From NCBI RefSeq assembly GCF_016428915.1, contig NZ_JAELTP010000036.1:1-48765 (forward strand): a DNA stretch of 48,765 bases, given 5' to 3'. The stretch is from Pandoraea sp. ASV26. GTDB lineage: Bacteria; Pseudomonadota; Gammaproteobacteria; Burkholderiales; Burkholderiaceae. The notes below the pieces were generated by a model. The model was not told where the DNA came from, made no database searches, and saw only the letters and a list, made by a program, of their open reading frames with translations. Positions 35,775 to 46,325 of this stretch are shown one piece after another; the first letter of the stretch is position 1, and the number at the start of each line of letters is the position of its first letter. The position numbers and the translations under genes were made by a program.

Positions 35775-35909
35775 TTAAACGGCCAGGCGCTTACGGCCCT
35801 TGGCGCGACGAGCGGCGATGACCTTGCGGCCGCCACGGGTCTTCATGCGAACCAGGAAGCCATGGGTGCGCTTGCGGCGCGTCACGGAAGGCTGAAAAGT
35901 ACGTTTCAT
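35775..35909 (-). CDS. rpmH: 50S ribosomal protein L34
   Basis: Ribosomal protein of 44 residues, exactly family length. It starts [18 protein letters not shown] and continues [20 protein letters not shown]. It is the first gene of the minus-strand operon with rnpA, yidD and yidC, and is divergent from dnaA, the conserved bacterial arrangement. Confidence 0.98.
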   Translation of the reverse strand: MKRTFQPSVTRRKRTHGFLVRMKTRGGRKVIAARRAKGRKRLAV

Positions 35910-36748
35910 GATGCACTCACTGTGTGAAAAAATTCCCGCGCAGCAGCATCGTGAAACGCCACATGGACACCGTGAAAACCTGCAAATTCAAGGACTTTCA
36001 CGCGCGGCCCAGCCGTCGGGAGTTGGATAGGAATCCGGTTGTCTTTCTAACGAACCCGCTATTTAATCGGCTTTTCCGTTGTGTGTCAATAGGTTAGCCA
36101 TTGCCCGTAGCGCGAACGAGCGCCAGTGGCGATGCCGATGTCCTGGATTCGCCACCCGGCGGCCTTCCGGCTGTGGATAATGGCAGACATCTGGCAGAAA
36201 TCGCTGGCAGAAATCGCCCCAAGCTTCAGTTTCCGCCGGTGGATAACTGCGTATCGAGGAAGCTATCCCGGCGCTCGCGGCAAAACGTCGCAATTGCTGG
36301 GCATTTGCGCAGCACTCGCGCAAAGTCAGGCGGGTTAACGCGGCGCCCGCGCCCGGAGATGCCGGTGCTGTGGGCATTCCTGTGGATAACTCGCTTTGCC
36401 GACGCTTTGGCGTTAAAATCCCCCATCAATTTTTTTCCCAGCAGAGTACCGGTGCCGCCGCCATGTGGATAGCGCGCCGGGTTTTGTCGTCTGCGCGCGC
36501 CGAAGCCGGCCGCACGCGCGAGGCAAACCCCGAGCGCAGCGCCGTGGTTCGTGTGTTCCCGGACGTCTGCATTGCGCCGCCGGTCCGACTCGACCTCGGC
36601 CGGTAGCCTGTCTGAACCCTGCTTGGGAACGGGGCCACCGGCTTGGTTTGCGACGTTCTGCCCCCATATCTGATGTAACGGATAGTGGACGGCAAGAGCG
36701 CCAGCCGAAGCAGTCGGAAGGGCTCCGCGCCACCTGGACACACGCTGC
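35910..36748. promoter_or_regulatory. rpmH-dnaA divergent region with DnaA boxes
   Basis: An 839-bp gap with no gene. It carries two perfect DnaA boxes, TGTGGATAA at 36172-36180 and 36381-36389, and a one-mismatch box GGTGGATAA at 36238-36246, all in the same orientation. There is no CTA-trio run and no long AT-rich tract; only a short TTAAAAT and an oligo-T lie near 36413-36437. It should hold the rpmH and dnaA promoters. The boxes fit DnaA autoregulation; this is also the textbook location for oriC, which remains an alternative. Confidence 0.7.
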
Positions 36749-38287
36749 ATGAACGATTTCTGGCAACACTGTGCGACTCGACTCGAACAAGAGCTGACGC
36801 CCCAGCAATTCCGCACCTGGATTAAACCGCTGGCGCCGCTCGACTTCGATGAACAGGCGCGCACGCTCAAGATCGGCGCCCCCAACCGCTTCAAGCTGGA
36901 TTGGGTGAAGAGCCAGTTCTCCGGGCGCATCCAGAGTATGGCGTCCGATTACTGGAATGCACCGATCGAGGTGACATTCGTGCTCGACCCGAAGGCCGGC
37001 ATGCGCGTGCCGTCGTCGACCCCTGCTCCGCCTCCGGCCCCTGCGCCGAGCGCCGCACCCGCTGCGGTGCCGGCCAGCGTCGCGCGTGCGAATCCGGCGG
37101 CTGCCGCGGCGCAGGCCGCCGTGGCAGGCGGGCACGGTGCGGATACGGCGTCGCTCGATGGGGAGCGTCCCGATCTGGAAGCCAGCGAAGCCGAGGCGGT
37201 GCGCCGCAATTGGCGTGTTACGCCGCAAGAGCCGGTGCAGTTGGGGGAAGTCGAGTCGATCTACGAGCGCTCGAAGCTCAATCCCGTGCTGACGTTCGAC
37301 AACTTCGTGACGGGTAAGTCGAACCAGCTCGCGCGCGCGGCGGCGATTCAGGTCGCGAACAATCCGGGCACGTCGTATAACCCGTTGTTCCTGTACGGCG
37401 GCGTCGGTTTGGGTAAGACGCACTTGATTCACGCGATCGGCAACCAGTTGCTGGCCGAAAAGCAGAATCCGCGCATCCGGTACATCCACGCCGAGCAGTA
37501 CGTGTCCGACGTGGTGAAGGCGTACCAGCGCAAGGCATTCGACGAATTCAAGCGCTATTACCATTCGCTCGATCTGCTGCTGATCGACGATATTCAGTTC
37601 TTCTCGGGCAAGAGCCGTACGCAGGAAGAATTCTTCTATGCGTTCGAGGCGCTGATCGCCAACCGCGCGCAGGTGATCATCACGAGCGATACGTACCCGA
37701 AGGAGATTACCGGGATCGACGATCGTCTGATTTCGCGTTTCGATTCGGGGCTGACGGTGGCCATCGAGCCGCCCGAGCTGGAAATGCGCGTGGCGATTCT
37801 TATCAAGAAGGCGCAGGCCGAGGGCGTGGGGTTGTCGGAGGACGTGGCGTTCTTCGTCGGCAAGCATTTGCGCTCGAACGTGCGTGAGCTCGAAGGTGCG
37901 CTGCGCAAGATCCTCGCGTACTCGAAGTTCCATGGTCGCGAGATCACCATCGAACTGACGAAGGAAGCGCTGAAAGATCTGCTGACGGTTCAGAATCGTC
38001 AGATTTCTGTCGAAAACATTCAAAAGACGGTGGCCGATTTTTACAATATCAAGGTCGCCGACATGTATTCGAAAAAACGGCCTGCCAATATTGCGCGGCC
38101 GCGTCAGATTGCGATGTATCTGGCCAAGGAGCTGACGCAGAAGAGCCTGCCGGAAATCGGCGAACTGTTCGGTGGACGCGACCATACGACAGTGCTGCAC
38201 GCGGTGCGCAAGATTGCGGAAGAGCGAGGCAAGGACGCGCAGCTCAATCACGAGTTGCACGTGCTGGAGCAGACGCTCAAGGGGTAA
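36749..38287 (+). CDS. dnaA: Chromosomal replication initiator protein DnaA
   Basis: Cytoplasmic AAA+ initiator of 512 residues that binds DnaA boxes and melts the origin. Domain I (about 1-90) begins [20 protein letters not shown]. Domain II is an unusually Ala/Pro-rich linker (about 90-150). Domain III has the P-loop [10 protein letters not shown], Walker [10 protein letters not shown] and the sensor region around SRFDSG. Domain IV carries the DNA-binding helix-turn-helix with [11 protein letters not shown]. Upstream and downstream gaps hold DnaA boxes in the same orientation, suggesting autoregulation of dnaA and dnaN. Confidence 0.98.
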   Translation: MNDFWQHCATRLEQELTPQQFRTWIKPLAPLDFDEQARTLKIGAPNRFKLDWVKSQFSGRIQSMASDYWNAPIEVTFVLDPKAGMRVPSSTPAPPPAPAPSAAPAAVPASVARANPAAAAAQAAVAGGHGADTASLDGERPDLEASEAEAVRRNWRVTPQEPVQLGEVESIYERSKLNPVLTFDNFVTGKSNQLARAAAIQVANNPGTSYNPLFLYGGVGLGKTHLIHAIGNQLLAEKQNPRIRYIHAEQYVSDVVKAYQRKAFDEFKRYYHSLDLLLIDDIQFFSGKSRTQEEFFYAFEALIANRAQVIITSDTYPKEITGIDDRLISRFDSGLTVAIEPPELEMRVAILIKKAQAEGVGLSEDVAFFVGKHLRSNVRELEGALRKILAYSKFHGREITIELTKEALKDLLTVQNRQISVENIQKTVADFYNIKVADMYSKKRPANIARPRQIAMYLAKELTQKSLPEIGELFGGRDHTTVLHAVRKIAEERGKDAQLNHELHVLEQTLKG

Positions 38288-38527
38288 AAACCGGCGGATA
38301 CGCGGGATGACGGGCGGGGTTGCCTGCATCCCTGTGGATAAGCTGGGAGCGGTTTGGGGGGAACTGGCGTTTTCGGGCACAATAGCGGATCGGCGTACAA
38401 TGCGTCCCCTGTTCGTCCACAGCGTTTTCCGCCCTGTTATCCCTTCCACAAGCGATTGATTGATAAGGGAATCTTCGGGTTGTCAGCAGAAACTGGCACC
38501 CGTTAACAGTTACTACGAAGGATAAAT
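38288..38527. promoter_or_regulatory. dnaA-dnaN gap with a DnaA box
   Basis: A 240-bp gap with no gene. A perfect DnaA box (TGTGGATAA) lies at 38333-38341 in the same orientation as those before dnaA. A GTCCACA half-match occurs near 38415. It may contain a dnaN promoter under DnaA control; no AT-rich unwinding tract is seen. Confidence 0.55.
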
Positions 38528-39634
38528 ATGCAATTGGTCAAAACTCAACGAGACAATCTGCTGCGGCCGCTGCAAATTGTGAGTGGCATCGTCGAGCGTC
38601 GCCATACGTTGCCGATTCTGGCCAATTTGCTCATTCGCAAGCACGGACAGGACATTTCCTTCCTGTCGACCGACCTTGAGTTGCAGATCACGACCACCGC
38701 CGATTGCGGTGCCGGCGCCGATGATGTGGCGACGACCGTGGCGGCGCGCAAGCTGCTCGACATTCTGCGCAACATGCCGGACGCCGAAGTGGCGCTGTCG
38801 CTGTCGGACAAGCGTCTGACGGTGCAGGCCGGCAAAAGCCGTTTCCAGTTGCAGACGCTGGCGGCGGAAGATTTCCCGACCGTGGCCGAGGCCAAGGACT
38901 ACGCCGCGAGCTTCGCGCTCCCGCAGCGTGCGTTCCGCCAACTGCTGGGCATGGTGCACTTCGCGATGGCGCAGCAGGACATCCGTTATTACCTGAACGG
39001 CATGCTGCTTGTGGTCGAGGGCGAGAAGATCGAAGCGGTCGCCACGGACGGTCATCGTCTGGCGTACTGCAACACGACGATTGCGGGCGAGAAGTTTGCG
39101 CGTCAGGAAGTCATCATTCCGCGCAAGACGATTCTCGAGCTGCAACGTCTGCTCGAGGACATCGACGATCCGGTGCAGATCGACGTGGCGCCGAGCCAGG
39201 TCAAGTTCCGTTTCGCGAATGTCGAGCTGGTCTCGAAGCTGGTCGAGGGCAAATTCCCCGACTTCAATCGTGTGATCCCGAAGGGTTACAGCAAGAGCTT
39301 CGTCATCGGCCGTGAAGCGTTGCATCGCTCGTTGCAGCGTGCGGCGATCGTGACGTCGGACAAGTTCAAGGGTGTGCGTTTCCTGGTGAGCGAAAATCTG
39401 TTGAAGATCAGCGCGAACAACACCGAAAACGAAGAAGCGCAGGAAGAAATCGAGATCAATTACACGGGCGAGTCGGTGGATATCGGCTTTAACGTGACTT
39501 ACCTGCTCGACGTGCTGTCGAACCTTAAGGTCGAACAGGTGACGGTGAGTCTCGGCGACGCGAATTCGAGCGCGCTGATTACCTTGCCGGACAACGACGA
39601 ATTCAAGTACGTCGTTATGCCGATGCGCATTTGA
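38528..39634 (+). CDS. dnaN: DNA polymerase III beta sliding clamp
   Basis: Ring-forming processivity clamp of 368 residues, standard length. It begins MQLVKTQRDNLLRPLQIVSG and ends with the conserved VVMPMRI, the subunit-groove C-terminus. The three repeated clamp domains are evident by length, with IATDGHRLAY-type sequence in the second (VATDGHRLAYCNT). An AAGGATAAAT stretch just before the ATG gives the ribosome-binding site. It is followed by a short GC-rich hairpin before gyrB. Confidence 0.97.
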   Translation: MQLVKTQRDNLLRPLQIVSGIVERRHTLPILANLLIRKHGQDISFLSTDLELQITTTADCGAGADDVATTVAARKLLDILRNMPDAEVALSLSDKRLTVQAGKSRFQLQTLAAEDFPTVAEAKDYAASFALPQRAFRQLLGMVHFAMAQQDIRYYLNGMLLVVEGEKIEAVATDGHRLAYCNTTIAGEKFARQEVIIPRKTILELQRLLEDIDDPVQIDVAPSQVKFRFANVELVSKLVEGKFPDFNRVIPKGYSKSFVIGREALHRSLQRAAIVTSDKFKGVRFLVSENLLKISANNTENEEAQEEIEINYTGESVDIGFNVTYLLDVLSNLKVEQVTVSLGDANSSALITLPDNDEFKYVVMPMRI

Positions 39635-39669
39635 GCGGATATTCCGCCATACGCGCCGTCATATGCGCG

Positions 39670-39688
39670 AAGGGGCCGAGCGCCCCTT
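39670..39688 (+). terminator. Possible weak terminator after dnaN
   Basis: A 7-bp stem (AAGGGGC at 39670-39676, GCCCCTT at 39682-39688) with loop CGAGC, followed by TTGGCGTTTCT. The T-tract is poor, so read-through into gyrB is likely. Confidence 0.5.
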
Positions 39689-39792
39689 TGGCGTTTCTAG
39701 AGAATTATCCTTTTGCGGGATAAGCCTGCCTTTGCGGCGTCAAGAGCGCGCGGAGGTGGCGGGTCATGAAGCAGTAATTCGTCAGTTAATGA

Positions 39793-42291
<2,499 letters not shown>

Positions 42292-42324
42292 TTGTGTCTG
42301 TAGATAGACGCATAACCTGCGAAA

Positions 42325-42360
42325 AAAAGACCCATAAGTTGAGAAACTTATGGGTCTTTT
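42325..42360. terminator. Strong bidirectional terminator after gyrB
   Basis: A perfect 16-bp stem (42325-42340 with 42345-42360) closed by a GAGA tetraloop. It carries oligo-A before and oligo-T after, so it works on both strands between gyrB and the convergent protease gene. Confidence 0.95.
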
Positions 42361-42423
42361 CTATTTATTGGTAAGTTGCAACCCTTCCTTCGGGGGGATT
42401 CCGTAGTACAGGCTGGGTCTGGT

Positions 42424-43752
42424 TTACCGCGAAGGCACCGGCCCGGATGTCTCTTGCGTATTGCTTTGCGCCGTCGCACGGGGTGCGACGACGCGCTGCC
42501 CGCCGGGCACTGCCGTCAGCTCGATGGTCTCATTGATCTGCGTGAAGGCGCTCATGCTGGAGACTCGCATCTTGATCACCCTGTTGAGTTGCGGTGAGTA
42601 CCAGATCGTCGCGTTGTAGGGCGTCGATTGCATCGAGCGACCCTGGTTACGCGTCGCCACTTCGAGCAACGCGCCGTCGTATTCAACGCGCAGCACATCG
42701 AATGTTCCTGCCGGCGTGCTGAGCGACTCCTGCGAGGCAACGCGCGCGTTAAGGTTCAGCGAGCGACCCTGCGTGCCCAACGAGGTATAGCTCATCGTCC
42801 ACGCCTGTCCCGGCTTGGCGCCCTCGCGAACCCAGCCGCCAGCCGGCATCGAATTGTCGATTTCGCCAAGCTGGGGTTGCGACATCTCGATCAATTTGCC
42901 GTCCGCCAGCTCTACACGAGCGCCGTTGTTGTAGTACAGCTTGTCGCCGTCAATACGATCCACGACCATCGCAACGCGACTCTTTACGCCGGTAAATCCA
43001 TCGGTAATCGTGTACTCCCACCGTGCTCCGAGTGTGCCTGCCGCCGCCTCCCGGGCCTGGGCTACCTGCTTTGCGGCGGCGGCGCGCGAATCGGCGGTCT
43101 CGCGCGCCGCAATGGCTGCGCGACTGCGCGACGGCAGCTCGTCGATGAAGCTCGCGGGAATGGCGTAGTTCAGGTTCTGATTCAGATGACGGGCGTCTTC
43201 AAGCACGGCCGTGGTCAGGCCGATCAGACGGCCGTCGGTGTCGAACAACCCGCCACCGCTCGATCCCGGAGAGACCGGTGCGGAGGTTTGGATCAATGAA
43301 ATGCGTTCGTCCGTATCCAGATGCAACGACGAGATGATGCCGTCGGACAACGAGAGTTCCTGCCCGCTCGGACTGCCAAGCGTGTAGACCTTCTGCCCGA
43401 CACGCAGCGTGTTCATAGGGGCGCGCGCGACGGGGGGCGCGGTCATTTCATCGACCCGCAGTTGGCACAGATCCCGTGCCGGATCTACCAGTTCCAGCGC
43501 AGCGCGATGACTTGTGTTACGTCGCTGCACGACCACGCGCGAAGCTCTACGCAGGACGTGACAATTCGTCGCGAGCCGCTGCGGCGCGACAACGACGGCA
43601 CTGCCTTGTGACAGACGTTTGCCGTCGCGGTCGTATGTGATGACGACCCACACGCTAGGTGAGGCCTTTTCGTACAGTTTTTCGGCATCCAGGGCAAGTG
43701 CCGGGACACAAAAGGTTGCGGCCAGCGCTGTGGCCAGAAGACGTTTGAGCAT
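42424..43752 (-). CDS. Secreted trypsin-like serine protease with an extra C-terminal domain
   Basis: Periplasmic or secreted S1-type protease of 442 residues. A signal peptide spans about 1-20 (cleavage near ALA-LD). The protease domain (about 22-215) has the triad His65 (ATNCHVL), Asp94 (ARDLCQL) and Ser165 (SPGSSGGGL). After a charged Ala-rich coiled linker (about 220-250) comes a C-terminal domain of about 180 residues starting GARWEYTITDGFTGVKSRV, rich in beta strands and not one I recognise; it is not a PDZ domain, so this is not a standard DegP. The ATG at 43752 is chosen because it directly precedes the signal peptide. It is divergent from two lipoprotein genes and may cleave or be controlled by envelope partners. 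Confidence 0.86.
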   Translation of the reverse strand: MLKRLLATALAATFCVPALALDAEKLYEKASPSVWVVITYDRDGKRLSQGSAVVVAPQRLATNCHVLRRASRVVVQRRNTSHRAALELVDPARDLCQLRVDEMTAPPVARAPMNTLRVGQKVYTLGSPSGQELSLSDGIISSLHLDTDERISLIQTSAPVSPGSSGGGLFDTDGRLIGLTTAVLEDARHLNQNLNYAIPASFIDELPSRSRAAIAARETADSRAAAAKQVAQAREAAAGTLGARWEYTITDGFTGVKSRVAMVVDRIDGDKLYYNNGARVELADGKLIEMSQPQLGEIDNSMPAGGWVREGAKPGQAWTMSYTSLGTQGRSLNLNARVASQESLSTPAGTFDVLRVEYDGALLEVATRNQGRSMQSTPYNATIWYSPQLNRVIKMRVSSMSAFTQINETIELTAVPGGQRVVAPRATAQSNTQETSGPVPSR

Positions 43753-43935
43753 GTGCGAAATGCGCCGCGCGAAGCGCCGGCCCCCATTTTTTTGATTTGT
43801 ATCGCTCTTTTGCGCCTTCGTCGTCAGTCCTGCGGCGATGGCGTCCGATTCGCGAGAGTGTACCCAAAGCTTTGGCACCCGGCAAAACCTCGGATTCCTG
43901 TATGCTATTTCGCACAAAAACAAGATGTCCGGACA
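43753..43935. promoter_or_regulatory. Divergent promoter region, protease and lipoproteins
   Basis: A 183-bp gap between divergent genes. For the lipoprotein gene, TATGCT at 43901-43906 is a plausible -10 box, which would leave a leader of about 20-25 bases before 43936. The -35 box and the protease promoter are not clear. Confidence 0.4.
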
Positions 43936-45051
43936 ATGACAAGAAATCACGCAGACAATCGGGGGATGGGTCCACAGGGGATTGCACGGCAATGGATGAG
44001 CCGTGCAGGTGTTGCCCTGACGCTGTCGGCAGCGGCCCTGCTTGCCGGCTGCGCTACGCCGACCGATATCACCAGCACACGCGCAAGCGACTACAAAGCG
44101 CACATCAATCGCATGTTCGTCGTCTATGACGGGGATATGCGTTTCGGAGACGATTTTGCCGCCGGCTTTCGCGACGAACTCAGACAACGACTCGCGTCAT
44201 GCAACATCGAGAGTGACTTCGGTGAAATACGTGCCCTGATGCTCGACACCTCGCCGGTGGAGCGGAAGCTTCGCGCGTTTCAACCGGATGTGACATTGCG
44301 TGTAGATCCCAACGGCGGTGTTGTTACTGGCAATCTTCCGCTACGCGTCGATTTCCGCGTCAACATGTTCGACATGGATCGCGACGCCACGGTCTGGCGT
44401 GGCATTTTCCGGGTCCACCACGTCGGCACGCTCTACGTTTCCAAGGCGGAGCGAGGCGCCGTCTTTGCGGTCGACATCGTTAATCAGCTGATCATCGACG
44501 GGCTCATCCATAACTGTCCGATCACCCGGCTCGATGCGGGCAATCGACTGCCGAAGCGTCCGACGGTCACTGTCACGCCCACGGAGTCAGGTGTCGGAAA
44601 GGTGCCCGCACCGGCGGCTTCGGGCAAACCTGCACCATCGCCTTACGTGCTTCCGGGCGTGCCTTCGGTGGCGACAGCGGGTTCTGACGCTCCTGCGCCG
44701 ACCGCTCCGGTCACGCCGGGCATGCCTGAGACATCTGCCATCCCGAGCCAGCCGACAGGCGCCGCATCGACACCGGCGCCTGCACGGACAGCCGGGGAGA
44801 AGCCGGCACCGCAGCCGCGCGAAACGCCGGTGAAACCCACATTGCCGGCACTGCCTTCGACATCCCTGGCCGATCTTCCCCCGATCGATGCGCCCGAATC
44901 GTCGCCGCCTGCTGCTACGCGGAATGCTGCGGTAGCGCCGCCAGCCACTCGCGTCGAATCGCCACCTGCCCCAAGCGGTGGCGCCACGAATTTCCGCACG
45001 AATACGCGCGTGAAGCTCGACGATCTGGATGGTCTGCTGCCCGCCAACTGA
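43936..45051 (+). CDS. Lipoprotein with Pro/Ala-rich linker, function unknown
   Basis: Lipoprotein of 371 residues. The lipobox LLAGC places the lipidated Cys at about 39 if translation starts at 43936; starting at the later ATG at 43996 would give a more normal 18-residue signal peptide, and I cannot decide between them. A globular N-terminal domain (about 40-215) includes NRMFVVYDGDMRFGDDF and DVTLRVDPNGGVV, followed by a low-complexity Pro/Ala/Thr-rich region (about 215-350) of the kind that spans the periplasm or cell wall. The last residues NFRTNTRVKLDDLDGLLP look like a short conserved motif. No known family is recognised. The next lipoprotein starts 19 bases downstream. Confidence 0.78.
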   Translation: MTRNHADNRGMGPQGIARQWMSRAGVALTLSAAALLAGCATPTDITSTRASDYKAHINRMFVVYDGDMRFGDDFAAGFRDELRQRLASCNIESDFGEIRALMLDTSPVERKLRAFQPDVTLRVDPNGGVVTGNLPLRVDFRVNMFDMDRDATVWRGIFRVHHVGTLYVSKAERGAVFAVDIVNQLIIDGLIHNCPITRLDAGNRLPKRPTVTVTPTESGVGKVPAPAASGKPAPSPYVLPGVPSVATAGSDAPAPTAPVTPGMPETSAIPSQPTGAASTPAPARTAGEKPAPQPRETPVKPTLPALPSTSLADLPPIDAPESSPPAATRNAAVAPPATRVESPPAPSGGATNFRTNTRVKLDDLDGLLPAN

Positions 45052-45070
45052 GCGGCGCTCCGGGGACAAC

Positions 45071-45748
45071 ATGAAGCGGTTAATGATCTTGATGACGCTC
45101 GTGCTGCTCTGCACGGCATGCGCGCACCGAGGAGCGCAGCCTTCGCTCGCATTCTCTCCCCTCAGTTTTCGGATGCCGAAGCCGGAGGACAACCTCATTC
45201 GAAAACCCGGCTTTTCGACATGCGAGTTGGAAGCATTCGTTGCACTGGGGTACGGCCGACAGGTGATCGTATTCAAGAGCACAAAGGCATCGCTGCTGGC
45301 GGGACCGGACGTTGGCGCCCTTCAGATCGCGTTGATCGATGATCTGTTCCAACGCGTGCAGAGCGAGGGATTTTCAGACTATCCGCGATTCGCAGCGGAG
45401 AAGTTCTACGAGTGCACTGACCGCGAGAAGGTGCTTGTGGAGAAAAATCTGACCGATGCGTCGATCTGCCTGTTTCGCCAGGATGTCCTCTTCTACCTCA
45501 ACGAGAGAAAGAAGCAGGGCCGTTCGCTAAACGAGGCGACGCTCATGGTGTCGAAGATGTACCGCGAGAATACGGAGGAAGTCCTTCCGCAACGCCTCAT
45601 CGATACGGCTGCGTCGATGGTCTATAAGGCGAAGACCGATGAGGACATGTACGCGCTTCGACGATTCCATTTCGAATCGTGTCTGTTCCCGGATCAGTGG
45701 AAAGCCTGGTGGAATGCGCAACAGACACAGAAGAATCGATTGGAGTAG
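45071..45748 (+). CDS. Lipoprotein of unknown function
   Basis: Lipoprotein of 225 residues with a short signal peptide (MKRLMILMTLVLLCTAC), the lipidated cysteine being Cys17. The mature part is mostly helical and charged, with four more cysteines (FSTCELEAF, FYECTDRE, ASICLFRQ, FESCLFPDQW) that could form two disulfides. No family is recognised. The ATG at 45071 has GGGGA shortly upstream, and the 19-base gap from the preceding lipoprotein gene indicates one operon. Confidence 0.8.
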   Translation: MKRLMILMTLVLLCTACAHRGAQPSLAFSPLSFRMPKPEDNLIRKPGFSTCELEAFVALGYGRQVIVFKSTKASLLAGPDVGALQIALIDDLFQRVQSEGFSDYPRFAAEKFYECTDREKVLVEKNLTDASICLFRQDVLFYLNERKKQGRSLNEATLMVSKMYRENTEEVLPQRLIDTAASMVYKAKTDEDMYALRRFHFESCLFPDQWKAWWNAQQTQKNRLE

Positions 45749-46260
45749 TTGCCTGAGGTAAAAAGCAAACGGCCCCGAATATGTCAGTGACGCGCTCAGA
45801 GACTGGGCGCGATAGCGAGGAATACCTCACCCCCCCCGATGCGTTGCGCGACTTGATCAAGGCGAGAACGGGGTGCTGGAGTTCGCCGTACCGTTGCAAT
45901 GTGCCGTCTGCCGAGGGGCAGAGGCGATTTCCGGAAGATGCGTTTAGGAATCCAGCAATGGGCTGCTGCGTGGTCGACGCGCATGTCCGATCTAGATGCC
46001 GGTCGCGTGCGACGACGCTGGCGCGGCTATGAGCTAGTCGCAAGAACTGTGGTGTTACCATATGCGCCTATTGGCGATCACAGCGGTAACTCGTTGATTT
46101 ATCTGGGTCTACAGTTGCATGACTCTGGCGCTCTGCACCAACCGTTGAGCTCCCGGCGTATGCACGACTGACGCCACCGTTTCACGACTGAGCGATCAAG
46201 CGGGCGCGACTGGCCTGACGTTGAATCAACATAGCAACACCGACGCGTGACGGCAACTGG
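45749..46260. other. Unassigned gap before the lysP leader terminator
   Basis: About 510 bp with no gene I can support. Open frames on both strands have no recognisable motifs or good ribosome-binding sites. The 46030-46190 part is poorer in GC than its neighbours, and GTTGA-A-TCAAC at 46220-46230 is a perfect palindrome near a likely promoter. It could hold a decayed gene or a small RNA ending at the terminator at 46261-46287. Confidence 0.45.
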
Positions 46261-46290
46261 AAAAGGCCTTGATGTTTAAGGCCTTTTTCT
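46261..46290 (+). terminator. Intrinsic terminator in the lysP leader region
   Basis: A perfect 10-bp stem (AAAAGGCCTT at 46261-46270, AAGGCCTTTT at 46278-46287) with loop GATGTTT and a TTTTTCTTTT tract. It sits only about 40 bases before the permease start and 510 bases after the last upstream gene, so it either ends a leader or small RNA or insulates lysP. Confidence 0.85.
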
Positions 46291-46325
46291 TTTACCCACG
46301 GACTTCTCACTAAAGGAACACAACC

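Noticed and set aside
35910-36748. oriC at the textbook rpmH-dnaA junction
   Set aside because: DnaA boxes are present, but there is no trio run or AT-rich tract, and the small hand skew tally favours the 16-kb region. Kept only as an alternative.
45890-46290. Lysine riboswitch before lysP
   Set aside because: A GGGGCAGAGGCG stretch near 45914 recalls an L-box motif, but I could not assemble the five-helix core around it.
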